Shown piece by piece: positions 32,185-46,572 of a DNA stretch of 64,000 nt (position 1 is its first letter; every line of letters starts with the position of its first letter). The notes under the pieces were generated by a model. The model was not told where the DNA came from. It searched no databases and saw nothing but the letters and a program-made list of their open reading frames with translations. The translations under genes were made by a program, and so were the position numbers. The stretch comes from Ecdyonurus torrentis (lineage: Eukaryota > Arthropoda > Insecta > Ephemeroptera > Heptageniidae), in assembly GCA_949318235.1 (NCBI GenBank), contig OX439134.1, forward strand, positions 14,770,539 to 14,834,538. The letters run 5' to 3'.

Positions 32185-32890
32185 TAACATGCTTTTCTTT
32201 CAACCCTTATATAGCCACTATATTATAAACTATGTTTACACTAAAATTTATGTGACGTCATAATTACTGAATTTCACCTGATTCAAACATTTTTTTTCCA
32301 TCATAAATTAACAACGCAATAACTCTTATAATATTTCTTTTTTCTTCCTCTTCTTCTAATCTATATCAAATGGTTCTTCTTATATAGTATTATGCATCTT
32401 TCCTTTATATTTTTAGTGATTTATGTCTTATGTTTTTCATCGTATATTTTCTTTGACCACTGTCCAAATTGCTTATACTTGGATTAAGGTTTTATTATTA
32501 AGACGTCATAATCTTTATTTCATTTTGTATAATATATAGAATCTCTCATTTACGTATTATTAATTTAATATTTTTTAAAGAATTTTTTTTTTTTTTTGCC
32601 AAGAAAAATTGCGCTTTTTTACAGTGTATACTGTGTACACTGTGTTACAATGTTTTTACTGATATAAACTTCTTAGAATTTTTTTTATCAAATTAAAATT
32701 GTATTTACTATATAAAAAAAATTCATACGTTTTCATTATTCGTAATATTTTTTTCTTTAACTTATATAATATTACTTTATTCATGCGAAAAATACAATCA
32801 AATTCCACAAGTTATACTGCGAATTATAAAACCAGTAATATAATCAATTACATGTTAAAGTGACATAAACATAAATAATTACACTAAATT

Positions 32891-33011
<121 letters not shown>

Positions 33012-33554
33012 TTCTCTTTCAGTTACTATAATAATCATACCATTACAATCATCAGATAATTTCCTGATATTATTAATAGAAAATTGTATGTTTGGTATTT
33101 TGTGTTTATAAAATGTCAATTAACCTATATTTCAAATTAACTTTATGCTCTATGCTATATGTGTATATAATAGCATCTGGTACATAATCATTTCAAGTTA
33201 GAAGAAAAAAAAACTTGTTGTCCTCAATAATTTTCTCAATTTGATTTATTCATTTTCTCTCTGTATATTATAAGTACAACTACCGCCAAAAATTTTTGAA
33301 CGTTGATTTATATATTTATTTACAGTAATAGGTTTTCTTTATACATATACAATATTTTCTCTTTATTAACAAAATAGAAAAAAAAAGTTCAGGATTTTTT
33401 TTTCCTATTTTTTTTTTTAAATTTTTTTGGGTGCAAGTGTTTCAAAAATAGGGCATGATAATAATAAGGATAAAAAGATTTATTACATTCTCTGATAAGA
33501 GTTTAATTTACGATTAATTAAATCGATTCTTTAATATACAAGTTTACCGTTTTC

Positions 33555-33986
33555 CAGTCTTGGGGTCGATTATCGAAAACACGATAACTATAAGATAACT
33601 ATAACTATAGTTCGTTATAGATATAGTATAGATTAACACTTTTGCAAAAACTATCGTTATAGTTATAGATTAACATTTATTTCTACGATTATCGTCCAAT
33701 TCGATAACGATACTTTTAAAAATTTATTCACTCAAAAAAGCAAAAAGGCTAAAAAAAACAAAAAAAAAACAAGAAAAAGAGAAAAACCAGATACAGAGTA
33801 TGATTATGAATAGCAGGTACAGACCAATATCACACCTGCTCACAGACAGTCAGTAGACAAAACGCACAAAACTGTCTTTCATAAACATATTGTTTGGAAA
33901 GTACTAAAAATAGATTTTCTAGGAACCACTTTATATAAAATATAAAACAAATACAGTTACATATTTTTATAATCTATGCCGAAATG

Positions 33987-34017
<31 letters not shown>

Positions 34018-34772
34018 GAAGATTTTTTTTTTCATTTTTTAATTGCTTGTATAGTATTTCTCCCCCCCCCCCCTTTTTTTCAATAATGAGAACTACATTG
34101 TTCAAATCAATGAAATTTGCCGCGGCGCCAAGTTGATTGACATTCAGCTACAAGACAATGTCCAAAGTATTTGTGTTATATTGTCTGAGTTTAAAGTAAA
34201 TTTTTTGAATACACTATTGTATATAGTATAAGTGCTGATTTCTAACTGGATTTGCTATTAGATTTATTTGTAATTATTGTACAATAAAATATTTCCTAAA
34301 AACATTATAAAGTAAATTTCTTGAAAATTAGGGGAAATACTGGGCAGAGTACGGGGCAACTTTTCTCCCTCTTCTATAAAATTTTTCACGATCTCACATT
34401 ATTAAAATTTTGAGTTTCATATTAGAAGTAATTTTTAAGTCATAACATATTGTCTCTCCACACCGATTTTGTATTTATCTATTATAAAGTTGCAAAGTTA
34501 TTCATATGTGATATAAAATCTAAAACGTACAGTACAACTTATCAGTGCAATTTTATCATTTTATTACTATTCTATAAAAAATTCTATAAAAAAAATGATG
34601 TTATTAAAAATTTGGAAAATATAGTATCGTTATCGTGAAATTATCGTTATAGTTATAGTATCGTTATAGTTTTCAAAAAATAAAAAGTATCGATATCGTT
34701 ATAGTTATAGTGTGAGGCTAAAATATAGTATCGTTATCGTTATAGAAATTTTGGGTATCGAACCCAAGACTG
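33555..34772. mobile_element. Non-autonomous hAT-like DNA transposon, 1218 bp
   Basis: Both ends read inwards as CAGTCTTGGG followed by GTCGAT on the left and TTCGAT on the right. Immediately outside each end is the same 8-bp word, CCGTTTTC (33547-33554 and 34773-34780), a target-site duplication. Termini starting with CAG and 8-bp duplications are hallmarks of the hAT superfamily. Subterminal regions on both sides are packed with short CGATA/TATAG words in both orientations (about 33568-33720 and 34622-34745), like the transposase-binding arrays of hAT elements. The interior is AT-rich with a poly(A) run and a poly(C) run and no transposase-sized frame, so it would need a transposase in trans. 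Confidence 0.9.
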
Positions 34773-36694
34773 CCGTTTTCTTGTAATCTTTAATGTGGAT
34801 AAATTGTACATCCTTATGAGTTATGACTTATGATATAAATACCATGTTATTAGTATTGGCAGGCGATTTCTATATTGCCTCTATTCGAAACTTTAATAAA
34901 AAAAATCAAAGCTTGAAATAATCTAAAAAGCTATAGAACATTTTTGGCGTTTAGAAAATGCAATGAAATTTTTCATCTTTTAGAAAATTGTATATAGGAA
35001 TATTGTTTTGAATTCTAATTTAATTTAGTTATGGATTAAAATCATGCACAAATTTGAAAATAGATTGAAAGTCTATTTATATCATAATGCATAATTGAAT
35101 ATTGGAAAAAATTGTATATGCTAATACATAAATTTGTTAAATTTTATATTATGTATTGACAAGTTTACTGTATAATATGAAATTTCATAACATGCCTTTA
35201 TTGTATAGGAAAATTATGTTTCAATTATATGTTCTTATCACAATTCAGAATAATAAGTAGGTTAAATTTTGATTGCTATGTACTGCAGGTGTAAATATCG
35301 CACGTTGATATAGTTTATTGGATTTTTGTACAAAGAACGTCTATACTTTTATCATTTCTGGACACACTTTTTATTAGACTTTTCAATATATAAAACATAA
35401 AAAGACATTTTTCACATATAACTTTTTACGAGTAATGGCTTTTTATATTTATAAATTGCCCATCTTTCATTTTTATATAATATTTATATACTTTTTTTTT
35501 TTTTGGCTTGTTTTATACATGTTAAACATAAAAGTAATGTGGATATTATATGGTCTTTTTTTATTATATATATATATATAGTAAAGTGAAAGAAAATTGA
35601 TTCCCCCTTTTTTTATGTATTTGTTGAAAAGTGATATTTTTAATGGTGTTTGAAATACTGTAAAAATTGCAGTAATAATAATAAATAAAATTGCCTCTTT
35701 TTATTTGTTCTTAATTTTTTTTTCGCTTATATAAAATGCATTGTTGCTGTTTTTATGTAAGGTATAACAACAAACTAGCCATCTCAATCAATAAAGAGAC
35801 TATAATAATTATTTCAAATTTCAGTTAAATTTGAAATAGCTAGGTTTTAACTCAATTTTTGATTGATGATGAGATCTAAATCAGATTATAGAAAGTAGAT
35901 TGAATATGCAAATAAATTTCATTATTTTTAGATAATTTGAATTCAAGTGCTATTAGCTATTAGGAATCAAAATGAAACACAGAAGTTTGTAAATTTTGTA
36001 TCCTTTTTCCTCAAAAAAAAAAAAAAAAAAAAAAAACTTAATAAAAAAAAATCCAGGTTTGGACTGGCCATAAGTCTGATCTCTGACCAGTTACGCCCCT
36101 TTTTTGGCCCAGTTACACTCCCCAAAAGTATCCTATAAAAACTCAATCCCTGTTGACTGTTTTTTTTTTCTTCTTCAGCATTTATTTATATATTTTTTTT
36201 ATTTTTTGAGGCAGAAGGAAAAATTTGAAGAGCAGAATTTACGAACAGAATTTATAAGTTTCCGAAATCTCTACATCCATGCCAGACGTAAAAAAAAAAA
36301 AAAAAAAAAAAAAAAATGAAGATAATAATAAAACACATCATATATATAGAGTAATATACATTGCACACCAATCAGTTACAAAATCAGTTTCAACGCCGCA
36401 TTAATTTATGTCTGCTAAAAAAATTATATAAAATTAATCTGCGCATGCTCAGTATATTATACGAGTTATTATTATTATTTTTGATGACTGGAAGCAATCT
36501 TGTTTGTCACGCTATCAATATGCCGATATTCCATCAAATAAAAAAAAAAAAAAAAACTTTATGTATATACTCATTTTCAATAACATACACCGCTTTGAAT
36601 ATAAATTTTTAACAAGTACAGTATGGGAAAAATTATTTTAAAGAGAATTATTTTTAATGTTTTGAATAATTTTTGTACAAAAAAGCGTAGGATT

Positions 36695-36718
36695 TCTCTC
36701 TCTCTCTCTCTCTCTCTT
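36695..36718. repeat. (TC)n microsatellite
   Basis: Short pure TC tract. Confidence 0.9.
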
Positions 36719-37150
36719 CCTTTAGGCAATATTAACAACCATTTGAGAAATTTATTATTTTTAAGATTTTTCAAATAATTTACATAATAATTAAATATAA
36801 TTTTACTATAATATTCGTGACGATATAATAGCTTTAAAACGTAATTACGTTTTTCATATATTCAAATGTATCAAAAAATTTAGTTGAAAATTTTGCAGCA
36901 ATTTTATATAACAAAAATATAAAATTATTATTCTATATACTTTATACACACACACTAAAAGTTTTACCACTAAATCATTCATAATATTGTAAAAGAATAA
37001 AAATAATTAATGAATAATATAACATTAGATTTGCATTTCAGCTACATAAATAATAATAATAATAAAAAAATGTCTTTTGTTTTTTTCCTGCAAAAAAAAA
37101 AAATGCTTTGTCATGAAAATCAAAAGAGAGAGAAAAGAGGAAAAATATAT

Positions 37151-37154
<4 letters not shown>

Positions 37155-37219
<65 letters not shown>
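37155..37219. repeat. (TA)n microsatellite
   Basis: Two TA runs (37155-37193 and 37195-37219) separated by a phase break. Confidence 0.95.
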
Positions 37220-37226
<7 letters not shown>

Positions 37227-39041
37227 ATAGAAAAATTTTATATAAATAAATTATTTCTGTAACTGAGATTTATTATTTTATCTACTATGAAATTAGTGAA
37301 ATTACGTGATGACGTCATTTATGCAAAAAATTACGTAATCCATCATCATATAAATTTAAAAAGAGAGAGAAAAAATTTTTATATTGAAATTTAAAACGAA
37401 TACAATTTTATTATTTTTTATTTTTTTATATTTAATCTTTACAAAATTTCTTCTATAATTTGCTTCTTGTTTCTAATTTTACAGTATTGATTTGTTTTCT
37501 TTGTTTATTTAAATTATTACTATTAATGGTCTTTTTAATCCAGATGTTATATTATTCCATATAATGTATTGGTTTATAAGAATTTGAAAATATGGCAGCC
37601 ATAAAATTATTGCAATATTTTTATGGCTTGAAGCAAAGTGAATAATTATGCCTGTATAGCAAAATTGTAAAATTTATATTATGATTTTCAAAGTAAATTT
37701 TTAGATTAACCATTTTTTTTTTAACTACTGTTTTAGTAAAAAACAAACAAACTAGAAACCATTATCTTTAAATAATATTATAGTCCATACGAAAGGAATA
37801 AATTTTAAAAAATTACTTCATTTATATCATATCAAAATAGAACTTCGCGTTCATAATTATGCAGTACAACTTAATCTTCATTTTATTTAACATAATTATT
37901 TTTCAGAAGAGAATAATTATAACAAACATTTCTGCATGACTATTCTGTATTTTGTTTTTCTACGTGTTTATGTATAAGAAAATTTATGTCACATATGAAA
38001 TGACACATTAAAGTTTATATAATATTAAATGACCTTTTTATATATGACATTCTTATATGCTCCCTATATGCTATACAACCTTTGATACATTGCAACAACA
38101 CGTAAAAAGATAAGAGAATAAACTCATAATAATAATACGATGCATTTTATATAAATGCATTCAACAATTGTTACAGTAAAGGAAAATAGATTATGCAAAT
38201 ATTTCAACAATTGTGTCCCATACTTACACACATAGAAAAAAAATCGTATATATAATAAATTACTACCACTATAATAATATAATTTTACATAATAATAATA
38301 ATAATGATACATTGTTATAAATTATTATTGCAATAAATTAATTTCAACAACAATAAAAGATTTTTTTTTTTTTTTTTATATTTTGAATTATTATTTCGTA
38401 TATATTTTGTTATAGTTAAATTTGTAAGTAATATATTTTATTATTTTATAAAATTTATAACTTGTAGAAATTTATTTATTTTAAAATAAATGTGATTTTT
38501 TATTTTAAATATATTTGTTTTCATTTTTATATAGTATTATAACAAGTATTTTTTTTAATTGAAGGTTAATTTTAATGGAAAATGTTTTAATTATACTAAA
38601 TTTATACATAATTTTGGACATCAAATCTTTTATAGATTTTAAAGTTATTTCTTTATTAAAGAGGATAGGACTTTTAATCTGTGGACTATATGACTAAAAA
38701 TATATGAAAACGTTTTTGAGATCGTTTTCACGTACACATCTGTACGAGTAGACGAATAAAAAAATAAATAATAATAACTGGAAAAAAATATGACGTCATA
38801 AAATTGAATAAAAAAGAGCGGGAATTCAGTTTAAGTCAATGGCTACCTACTTTTTTTTTTTTTTTTTTTTTTTTTTTATTATTTCAAACACACAAATATA
38901 CAAAGTCCAACCAAGGCATAGCCTTATCGGTTGGTTCATTTATTGTTACACAATCATGTCTTATTATATTATATTACTACATATACATATTTTTTATTAT
39001 ATATATTTCAAAAGCAAATAAAGTACGTATTTACACAAAAA

Positions 39042-39043
<2 letters not shown>

Positions 39044-39072
<29 letters not shown>

Positions 39073-40273
39073 CATTTAAGAGAAGTATTTTTATAATACA
39101 AGAAGCAAAAATTAATCATCATTAATCAATACAAACAGCAAAAAATTGTTCAACATTTTATAAATTATCAAGAAAGAATTTTTTCATATTAAATTTCGTT
39201 TCATTTTTATTTGCAAAACTTTTTAATTCTGATGGAATTTGATTCCATAATTTAGGAAGTAAAAATTTTTTTGTCCTTTCAGTGAATCTATTTACAATTC
39301 TTGGTACAAATAAAGGATTGGTCACTGCTGTTCTGGTACTATAAATATGAGTTCTCGGTATACCATGAGAATTTTCAAAATAATTTTCACAAATAAAAGA
39401 ACATTTAAACATTTCTTCTATTGGCAATATCTTAAAGTACTTAAAATATTCAAGATCACTTTTTAGCTTATTTCCTTTTTTTAAAATTTTTAATATTCTT
39501 ATTTGCATTTTTTTCAATTCCCATAATTTACCTGATTTAGTACAACCATAAGATAATAAACCGTATAATATATGTGGATGTACAAAAGAAAAATATAATT
39601 GTCTCATCGTCTGTTCATTCACATATGATCCTACTGTTTTTAATTTAAAAATTGCAGATCTCAATTTATTTAACAGTTGCATAATATGCAAATCCCAATC
39701 AAATGTTTGATCAATAATAGCTCCTAAGTAATTATAATTATTTACTTGTTCTACAAACTCACAATTACAATTTAAAGTAAAATTATGTAAACACTTATTA
39801 GTATGAGCTCTTAATTGAATATTTTGCATAGTATATGTATACTTATTAAAAATGTGCATAACTTTTGTTTTTTTCCTATTAATTAATATTTTCCTATCAT
39901 GCGACCATTCCAAAACTGAATCAAAATCATTTTGTAACATTTTATTTGCAACTTCAAAGTTACTATGAGCCGCTATCATAAGTAAATCATCGGCAAACAT
40001 TTTTGCTTTACAATATTTTAATAAATTAAAAATTTTGTTAACATAAATTATAAAGAATTTAGCACTTAAGACCCCTCCTTGTATTATACCGCATTTTATT
40101 ATTTTAATTTCACTTACAATATTTTTAATTTTGACAGCAACTTGTCTATTTTTTATAATATTCGCAATTAACATTAATGTTGGTCCTCGTATTCCAATTT
40201 CTTCTAAATCTTTTAACAATAAGTCATGGTCTATAGTGTCAAATGCTTTGGAATAATCAACAAATAAACATAC
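39044..40273 (-). mobile_element. 5'-truncated non-LTR retrotransposon (LINE) with poly(A) tail
   Basis: On the minus strand, reverse-transcriptase coding sequence is followed by a stop at 39158, about 85 bases of 3' UTR, and a 29-base A run (T run at 39044-39072 on the plus strand) as a poly(A) tail. The copy begins within RT motif A; the endonuclease domain and N-terminal RT are missing, the usual outcome of incomplete target-primed reverse transcription. The 5' border abuts a 10-bp tandem repeat (40266-40318). No clear target-site duplication was found around the tail and the 5' border. An unbroken frame suggests a fairly recent insertion. Confidence 0.9.
39158..40273 (-). pseudogene. Reverse transcriptase, C-terminal fragment of a LINE ORF2
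   Basis: Open frame of about 370 codons on the minus strand, entering from the truncated 5' border without a true start. Visible RT blocks in order: motif A (FVDYSKAFDTIDHDLLL), motif B (GIIQGGVLSAKFF, where families usually have PQGSVLGP), motif C (FADDL, catalytic Asp pair), the NYLGAIID block, and a C-terminal tail with TRTAV and LPKLWNQIPSEL. This tail, with no RNase H domain, resembles the Jockey/CR1-like group; the clade is an inference. The element would use RT to prime cDNA synthesis at a nicked target. This copy lacks the endonuclease and N-terminal RT, so it is not autonomous. Confidence 0.9.
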
Positions 40274-40318
40274 TAAAACATACTAAAACATACTAAAACA
40301 TACTAAACATACTAAAAT
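40266..40318. repeat. Five-unit 10-bp tandem repeat at the LINE 5' border
   Basis: The unit AAACATACTA is repeated about five times with a one-base deletion in the fourth-to-fifth transition. It starts exactly where the LINE coding sequence is cut off. It could be pre-existing target sequence or filler made during 5' end joining of the insertion. Confidence 0.85.
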
Positions 40319-42178
40319 AAAATACTTGTGTGGTATTTTAAATTATAATAAAACGCGTTTCAAATATTCGATCAACCATGACTATATAATATATATTTGC
40401 TCTATAAAGAAAATAAAAACCCAAAATATTGTATAATAGAAGCCAAGGTCGACTATAAGAATTAAATAATGTTAAATTTAACAAATATTGATTTAAAATA
40501 TATATAATAAATCTAGATTATTAGCTATATTAAATATTTGAAAAAGAAATTTAAATAATTTATAATAATTATATTAAAATCAAGGGCTAGTTAATTATAT
40601 ATTATGTACTTTTACTCACAATATATGTCTTGAATTAAAAATTAAACGTTAATACAGGTTGAATTTTCTTTAATAACTTATTATGGTAAGTTAACAATAA
40701 ATATTGATCGTATTTTATATACAATATTTAATTATATTTTGTGATTAAAATGCTGGAATACTTAAACTTTTTTTCTTAAATTAAATATTACACCTAAATA
40801 AGGGTTGTAAAAATACTTATATACTCTTTAATACAACCCCATAATATAAAGAAAGATAAAAATAATAATATAAAAATTAAAACGTTAAACATTAATCAAA
40901 AAAGATAAGATATATATAAAAAAATATATTTAATGTTATTAATCTTATGAACTTGCTTCCCTTATTTTTACAAGAAAAAAAATAATAAAGACTTTAATAA
41001 AAAGTTTTTAACCTTTTAAAACAATTTTCTTTTTATTATATAAAAAGTATATCAAAAATAATTAATCATAGATGAATGTTTCTTTATGGGAGAAAATGTC
41101 TTCTGTGTTTTAAAGCAGTTTTAATTTTTACATGAGAAAACTTATGGACAAATATTTATTCTTTTGGTATAAAAAGATATAAAATTTGTAAACTCTTATT
41201 AGAGAAAAGCAAACAAATTTTGAATTGTTATTAATTTTTTTTTCATTTTTGTAAACCTGATGATAAAATTTATTTCTTGATAAGAATTCCACATTGATTC
41301 TTATTATAGCAAATTTTTAATTAACTTGAAAGGTACAGATAAATAAATATTTTAACTACCAAAGAAAAAAAGTTGTATAAAAATTAATAAGACAAATGCC
41401 TAAAAAAATAATAATTGCGACAATTACAACATCATTTATTTCAGTATAAACTTTTAGTACAAACTTTATGTACTAAAAAAAACAACCTATAAAACGAATA
41501 TATTTTTGTCTTTCTATATATAAATATATATACTCTGCAAACCATATAAGCATGAACTAGCTCACAAATCTCATACAGCTAGGGGTTGTGTATATATATT
41601 TTTTTTCCGGAGAGTAATACATCTTTTAGTAACAAAACTTTAATGTCCAAAATGTCGCTTTACTATAGTAACATTCTTTTTTACGCAACAAAAATATTAC
41701 ATATATAAAAAAAAAAAAATGTATAAAAATATTACAAGAGTGCTAATCTTTCATATTTTTCACTTTAAAATATTTTTTTGTTTGTCTTGAAAATAAGAAT
41801 AGCGTAAATTTTTATATGATTTTAAGTAGATTTTTTCCATATTATTTATTATTTTAGTATTTTATTATGCAGTATTTTATATATGTTTATATTATACATA
41901 TATACCAAATAAAATTTCAAATATTTTAAGGTATAAAAACATTCCAATTAATATTGTTATATAAATATACATGTATATTGTTTTATTATAATAATTAATT
42001 ATTTTATTATAAATAAAAGATATTATTATATAATCTTAAATTTATTAGTATTGATATTATAAATACAATTAAATTATTTTCTATATAATGAAAATTATTA
42101 TATTTATTTATTATATCTTATTATATTGTGTAATTGTAATATTAATGAAATTTAGAGAGAATTTTGTGTTGACAAAAA

Positions 42179-42180
<2 letters not shown>
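40319..42180. other. Gene-free AT-rich stretch
   Basis: Beyond the LINE border no further retrotransposon sequence is recognisable. Only very AT-rich DNA with A/T runs. Confidence 0.6.

Positions 42181-42184
<4 letters not shown>

Positions 42185-42258
<74 letters not shown>
42185..42258. repeat. (AG)n microsatellite
   Basis: Pure AG tract of 74 bases, followed at once by GATGGCGCTATG, which contains the ATGGC core bound by Pho/YY1. Confidence 0.97.
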
Positions 42259-42262
<4 letters not shown>

Positions 42263-43381
42263 GCTATGTCAACTCAGTTATGCAAAAGATAAAATATCGA
42301 GCAAACAGTAAAGCTTTTCTACACGCACTTTGTCATAAAATCATGACAGAATTATTTCCCTTTCCAACCCTTATATTTTTCATCCCTTTTTTTTTCCACC
42401 CGCGTAAAATTTTTTGATACTGAATCTTTGTATATATATATACCGTAGCCAAAGAATTAAAGAAGAATCTTTAAATTTTTGCCTTATAAGAAACACAAAC
42501 AGAAAGAAAAGTATGGTCAAACAGTAATAATTTATAAATATATTTCATATTACATATCATATTTTTATCAAGCTATAATTGTTATTCATAATTAGATACT
42601 TCCATTGATTTTTGCTGTTGATAAGGAAAAAATGTCATAAAAACGCCAGTCATTAATTATTTAACAATTTTTGTGCTTATTATTTGAAAAAATATTTATT
42701 ATACTTGGAAATAAAATTATTTAAGTTTCTTCAGCACAATGACTTGAAACATATTGTGGAGAAATACATTTGAAGTTATACGAATACAAAAAAAAAAATT
42801 GTTGCGGTTTACAGATTTCAATATGCTTATACATCCATATTTGCAAATTCATTTTTAATCAAATTATTGCACTCTTTGTATAAAAATATAACTATTTAAT
42901 CACATTCTCACACTTATATATTACATTTTTACTGCAAAAATAAATACACAGACACAATATTAAAAAACACAACCTTACAACTTCAACATGAAACTAATAC
43001 TGACAGAATTTTTTTTGAGGACTATAAATTTAATAACAGTACTAAAGGAGGATATACGAAATATAATGCAATGGACGGTTGGCTTTTTTCAAATATATAT
43101 TATGTATATACCGGCTGTTATAAAGGCCTTTTACACCATTATAATAACACAAGAAGTGGGGAGGTCGCGGGGGGAAAAAAAGTAGACCTATTATTTGTAT
43201 GGCACGAGGAAAAGAAAATTTGGCAACTATGTTTTTATTTTTTTTAAGCCATTGTAATATTACATAAAAAATAAAGTCAAAGGTATAATTTTTTTTTCGT
43301 CTTAAAAAAATGTAGTGCAATAAAAAGGTACCGTATTGCAGTCAAGGTGACATTTTTTTCTTATTTTTTTTCTGTCATCTG

Positions 43382-43385
<4 letters not shown>

Positions 43386-43415
<30 letters not shown>
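43386..43415. repeat. Poly(A) run of 30 bases
   Basis: Homopolymer after TCTGTTGT; no retrocopy seen. Confidence 0.95.
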
Positions 43416-43417
<2 letters not shown>

Positions 43418-44281
43418 TGAGTGACCTTAGAAAAAAAAAATTATTATCGATATTATCTATAAATTTCCTAGGTCAGAATTTAATACAACTTTTACTTTAT
43501 GTTAATATCTGTGGTATATATATATAGAAATTTTACAACATTGTAATCGTATATAAAAAGATTAATTATATTTCTTTATAAATTATTTTTCACCCAATAT
43601 ATCAAACACTAAATTTATAGTACTTATTATATGTTTAACATTACATGTATTTTTGAAATGAACTTTATAAATCATATTACTTGAATAATTTTTTATTATT
43701 GGAAATTTTTAATATTTATAAAAAAATAATTAAAAAAATTTATATTTTCACCTTTGACTATATTTAAAAAAAAATAATAACAATGCAGTATAGATTTATT
43801 TTGATAAAATAATATTTTACAAACTGTTTATTATTTTTTATCCATAAATACTATTTTTATTATAAATTATTAATAAATCATTTTGTTTTGTTATTTTTCT
43901 CTCCCTCATGTTCGACTATATGGATTACAATAAAATATATACATGAGAAAAATATGTATATAATATATTATTAAATACCTCTAAGGGATTTTGTTGATTT
44001 TTTTTTTATATAAATAAATATATTAATGTCAACTTGATTGAACAAAAAAAAAAGTAAAAAAAAAAAAAAAAAAAAAGGTTAAAATTACTGCTGTAAGTAT
44101 TATTAAATTTTAAATGTATAATTTTAAAACGCTCTACTTCAAAATTCAAGAAGGGATGTCTATTTTAAAAATAATATTTTGTTTGTATTATATACTGTCA
44201 CTCAAAAAGCAGAAATATGAAACAAACAAGTAAAAATTGCAGTTAACTTCTTAGTATGAGTAAAAAGTGGCTATATTTAGA

Positions 44282-44284
<3 letters not shown>

Positions 44285-44333
<49 letters not shown>
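44285..44333. repeat. (TC)n microsatellite
   Basis: Pure TC tract of about 49 bases. Confidence 0.97.
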
Positions 44334-44337
<4 letters not shown>

Positions 44338-44617
44338 ATAACTCACCCTCAGCGTCACAAGATTTCAATACTTTTCTTTCAAATTTCAATACATATTAAT
44401 TGTTTATTTATGCATGTAATCAGAATAATAATTATGCTAAAAATATTTGTATATATGCATAAGATGATCTAACGTGAGGACGTTCCATCAATTAGATGTT
44501 CTTTTTTCTTTTTTTCTTTTTATAAAACGGATCTCACTTCACAACAAAACTGACATGATATGCAGTGTATGAAAGCATGGTATTTATATATATAACGTGT
44601 TCACTATAGTGTTTGGA

Positions 44618-44734
<117 letters not shown>

Positions 44735-46216
44735 AAAAAAAGGAGTAAAAACACCATACACGCCGGTGTATATATATTGTTTGATTTATATAACAAAACA
44801 AAAAACCAATGTAACATCAATGCATTCAACCAACCATTTCTACAAGCACCCTAGTACAGTATATAAATATATATATAGTTCACATATATGTGTAACGATG
44901 AAAATATAAAATGATCCATTGAGCGTTATGTTTTATGTAATTTGTCATGTATAAACATAACATTTTTTTTAGACTGTGAGTTAAATAATCGATTTTTATT
45001 TCATAGAAGTTAATAATGTTTTTGTAATGATTTTTTATATGTATGTATATATCACATATTATTAAGTATATCTAAACAGAAAGGTTTTGTGTTGTTTTTG
45101 ATCAAGAAAAAACAAAATATGTACATAAATAATTGCGGATAAGTATATAAATAAAAAATGAATTAACAAATAAATATCATGTTACGTGTGCAAAATAATC
45201 GTAAATTTATATAAATTTTACAAATTCATATTATTATTAAATTGTTAAACTAAATTCAAGGTTAGATACATATTTTTTTGTATATACATATTAATTGAAA
45301 TATTTTTTTTTTATGTAAAATGTTACTTTTTAAAATAGTTATTAACCAATATGCCAAAAAAAAAAAAAAAAGAAAAAGAAAAAAAAAAGATTTGCATATA
45401 AATTATATATTATTACGTCATATTTGTGAAATAGAAAACCTTCAATATAGAAGTTCGAAATTATTTTTGACCTTTTTATATTTATAAATGTATATTCTTG
45501 TAACGTTTTGATATTTATGACCTTAGTAATAAATAGGGGCACTCGTTTAGCACCTTTACTTTAAGAAAAAGCATATTATTATAATTTTTATATAGTAGAT
45601 AAAGAGATTAGTTTCTTAAACTATTAATTCAATAATTTTTTTATTATTATACAATACATTAATACCTACTTTAAAGTATATAAATAAATCTATGAATTAT
45701 AATATTATTTATAAAAAATAAATTGATTGATTTATTGATTGATTGTCAACAGGTGACCATAGCAGTAAAACTACAGGCTACTATTTTGCAGGTGAAAATA
45801 AAAATCAAGGTAAAGAGACTGAAAAAAAACATTAAAAAAATTGTCATATTCATTATACAGTTTGTATTAAAATAAATCAAATCAAGAATTTAAAACAATT
45901 ATTTATAAAAAAAAAAAAAAAAAATATTAATAATAATAATAATAACAAAAATCCAGAGTACATAATTTATTAGTATAACAATAAAACAAATAATTAATGT
46001 GATATTATATTTTGGCATGTATGAAAACGTAGCAAAAAATAAAATGACTAATTATCAATAAAAAGGTATAGAGAGAGAGAGAGTTGGTGAACGTAATAAA
46101 TAGGGCTTTATATTCAGAGGAGTAGATGAATGATATATATTGAGCATGCAGTGTATATTGTATTATTATAGGCCCCAAGTGGTTTAGCATTACGTTATAT
46201 AGCTCTATATATATAC

Positions 46217-46238
46217 AATATATATATATATATATATG

Positions 46239-46290
<52 letters not shown>
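46217..46290. repeat. Compound (TA)n/(TG)n-(GA)n microsatellite
   Basis: TA repeats with two TG units near 46240, then a direct switch to GA at about 46274. Confidence 0.93.
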
Positions 46291-46572
46291 TGCATTTACA
46301 TTATATACAGATTTATGTACGATGGTAATATGTTAGCAATGAATGTTATTATATATATCTATCTGCGTATATGTATGGCTTTTCGTCTTATGCAACCTGT
46401 CTATATTGTATATGAATATCAATAATATTAATTTGTATCTTATAATGATTTATAGTTTTAAAATTGTTACTATTATAATAATTATATGTGCATCGATGTA
46501 TAAATAAGAAAGTCAAGAATTTTTATAAGATTGCATTGTTCTTTTAATATACCATATAGCATGTAAGGTTAA

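Larger units (their letters stand above)
34781..39043. other. Gene-free AT-rich stretch between the hAT-like element and the LINE
   Basis: Holds A runs at 36014-36036 and 36290-36316, TGACGTCA at 37310 and 38791, and T runs at 38850-38877. A GC-richer piece at 36059-36125 (GGACTGGCC, two CAGTTAC words) is unexplained. Confidence 0.6.

Noticed and set aside
34450..34638. 62-codon frame inside the hAT-like element as transposase remnant
   Set aside because: Too short, compositionally random and without hAT dimerisation or RNase H-like motifs.
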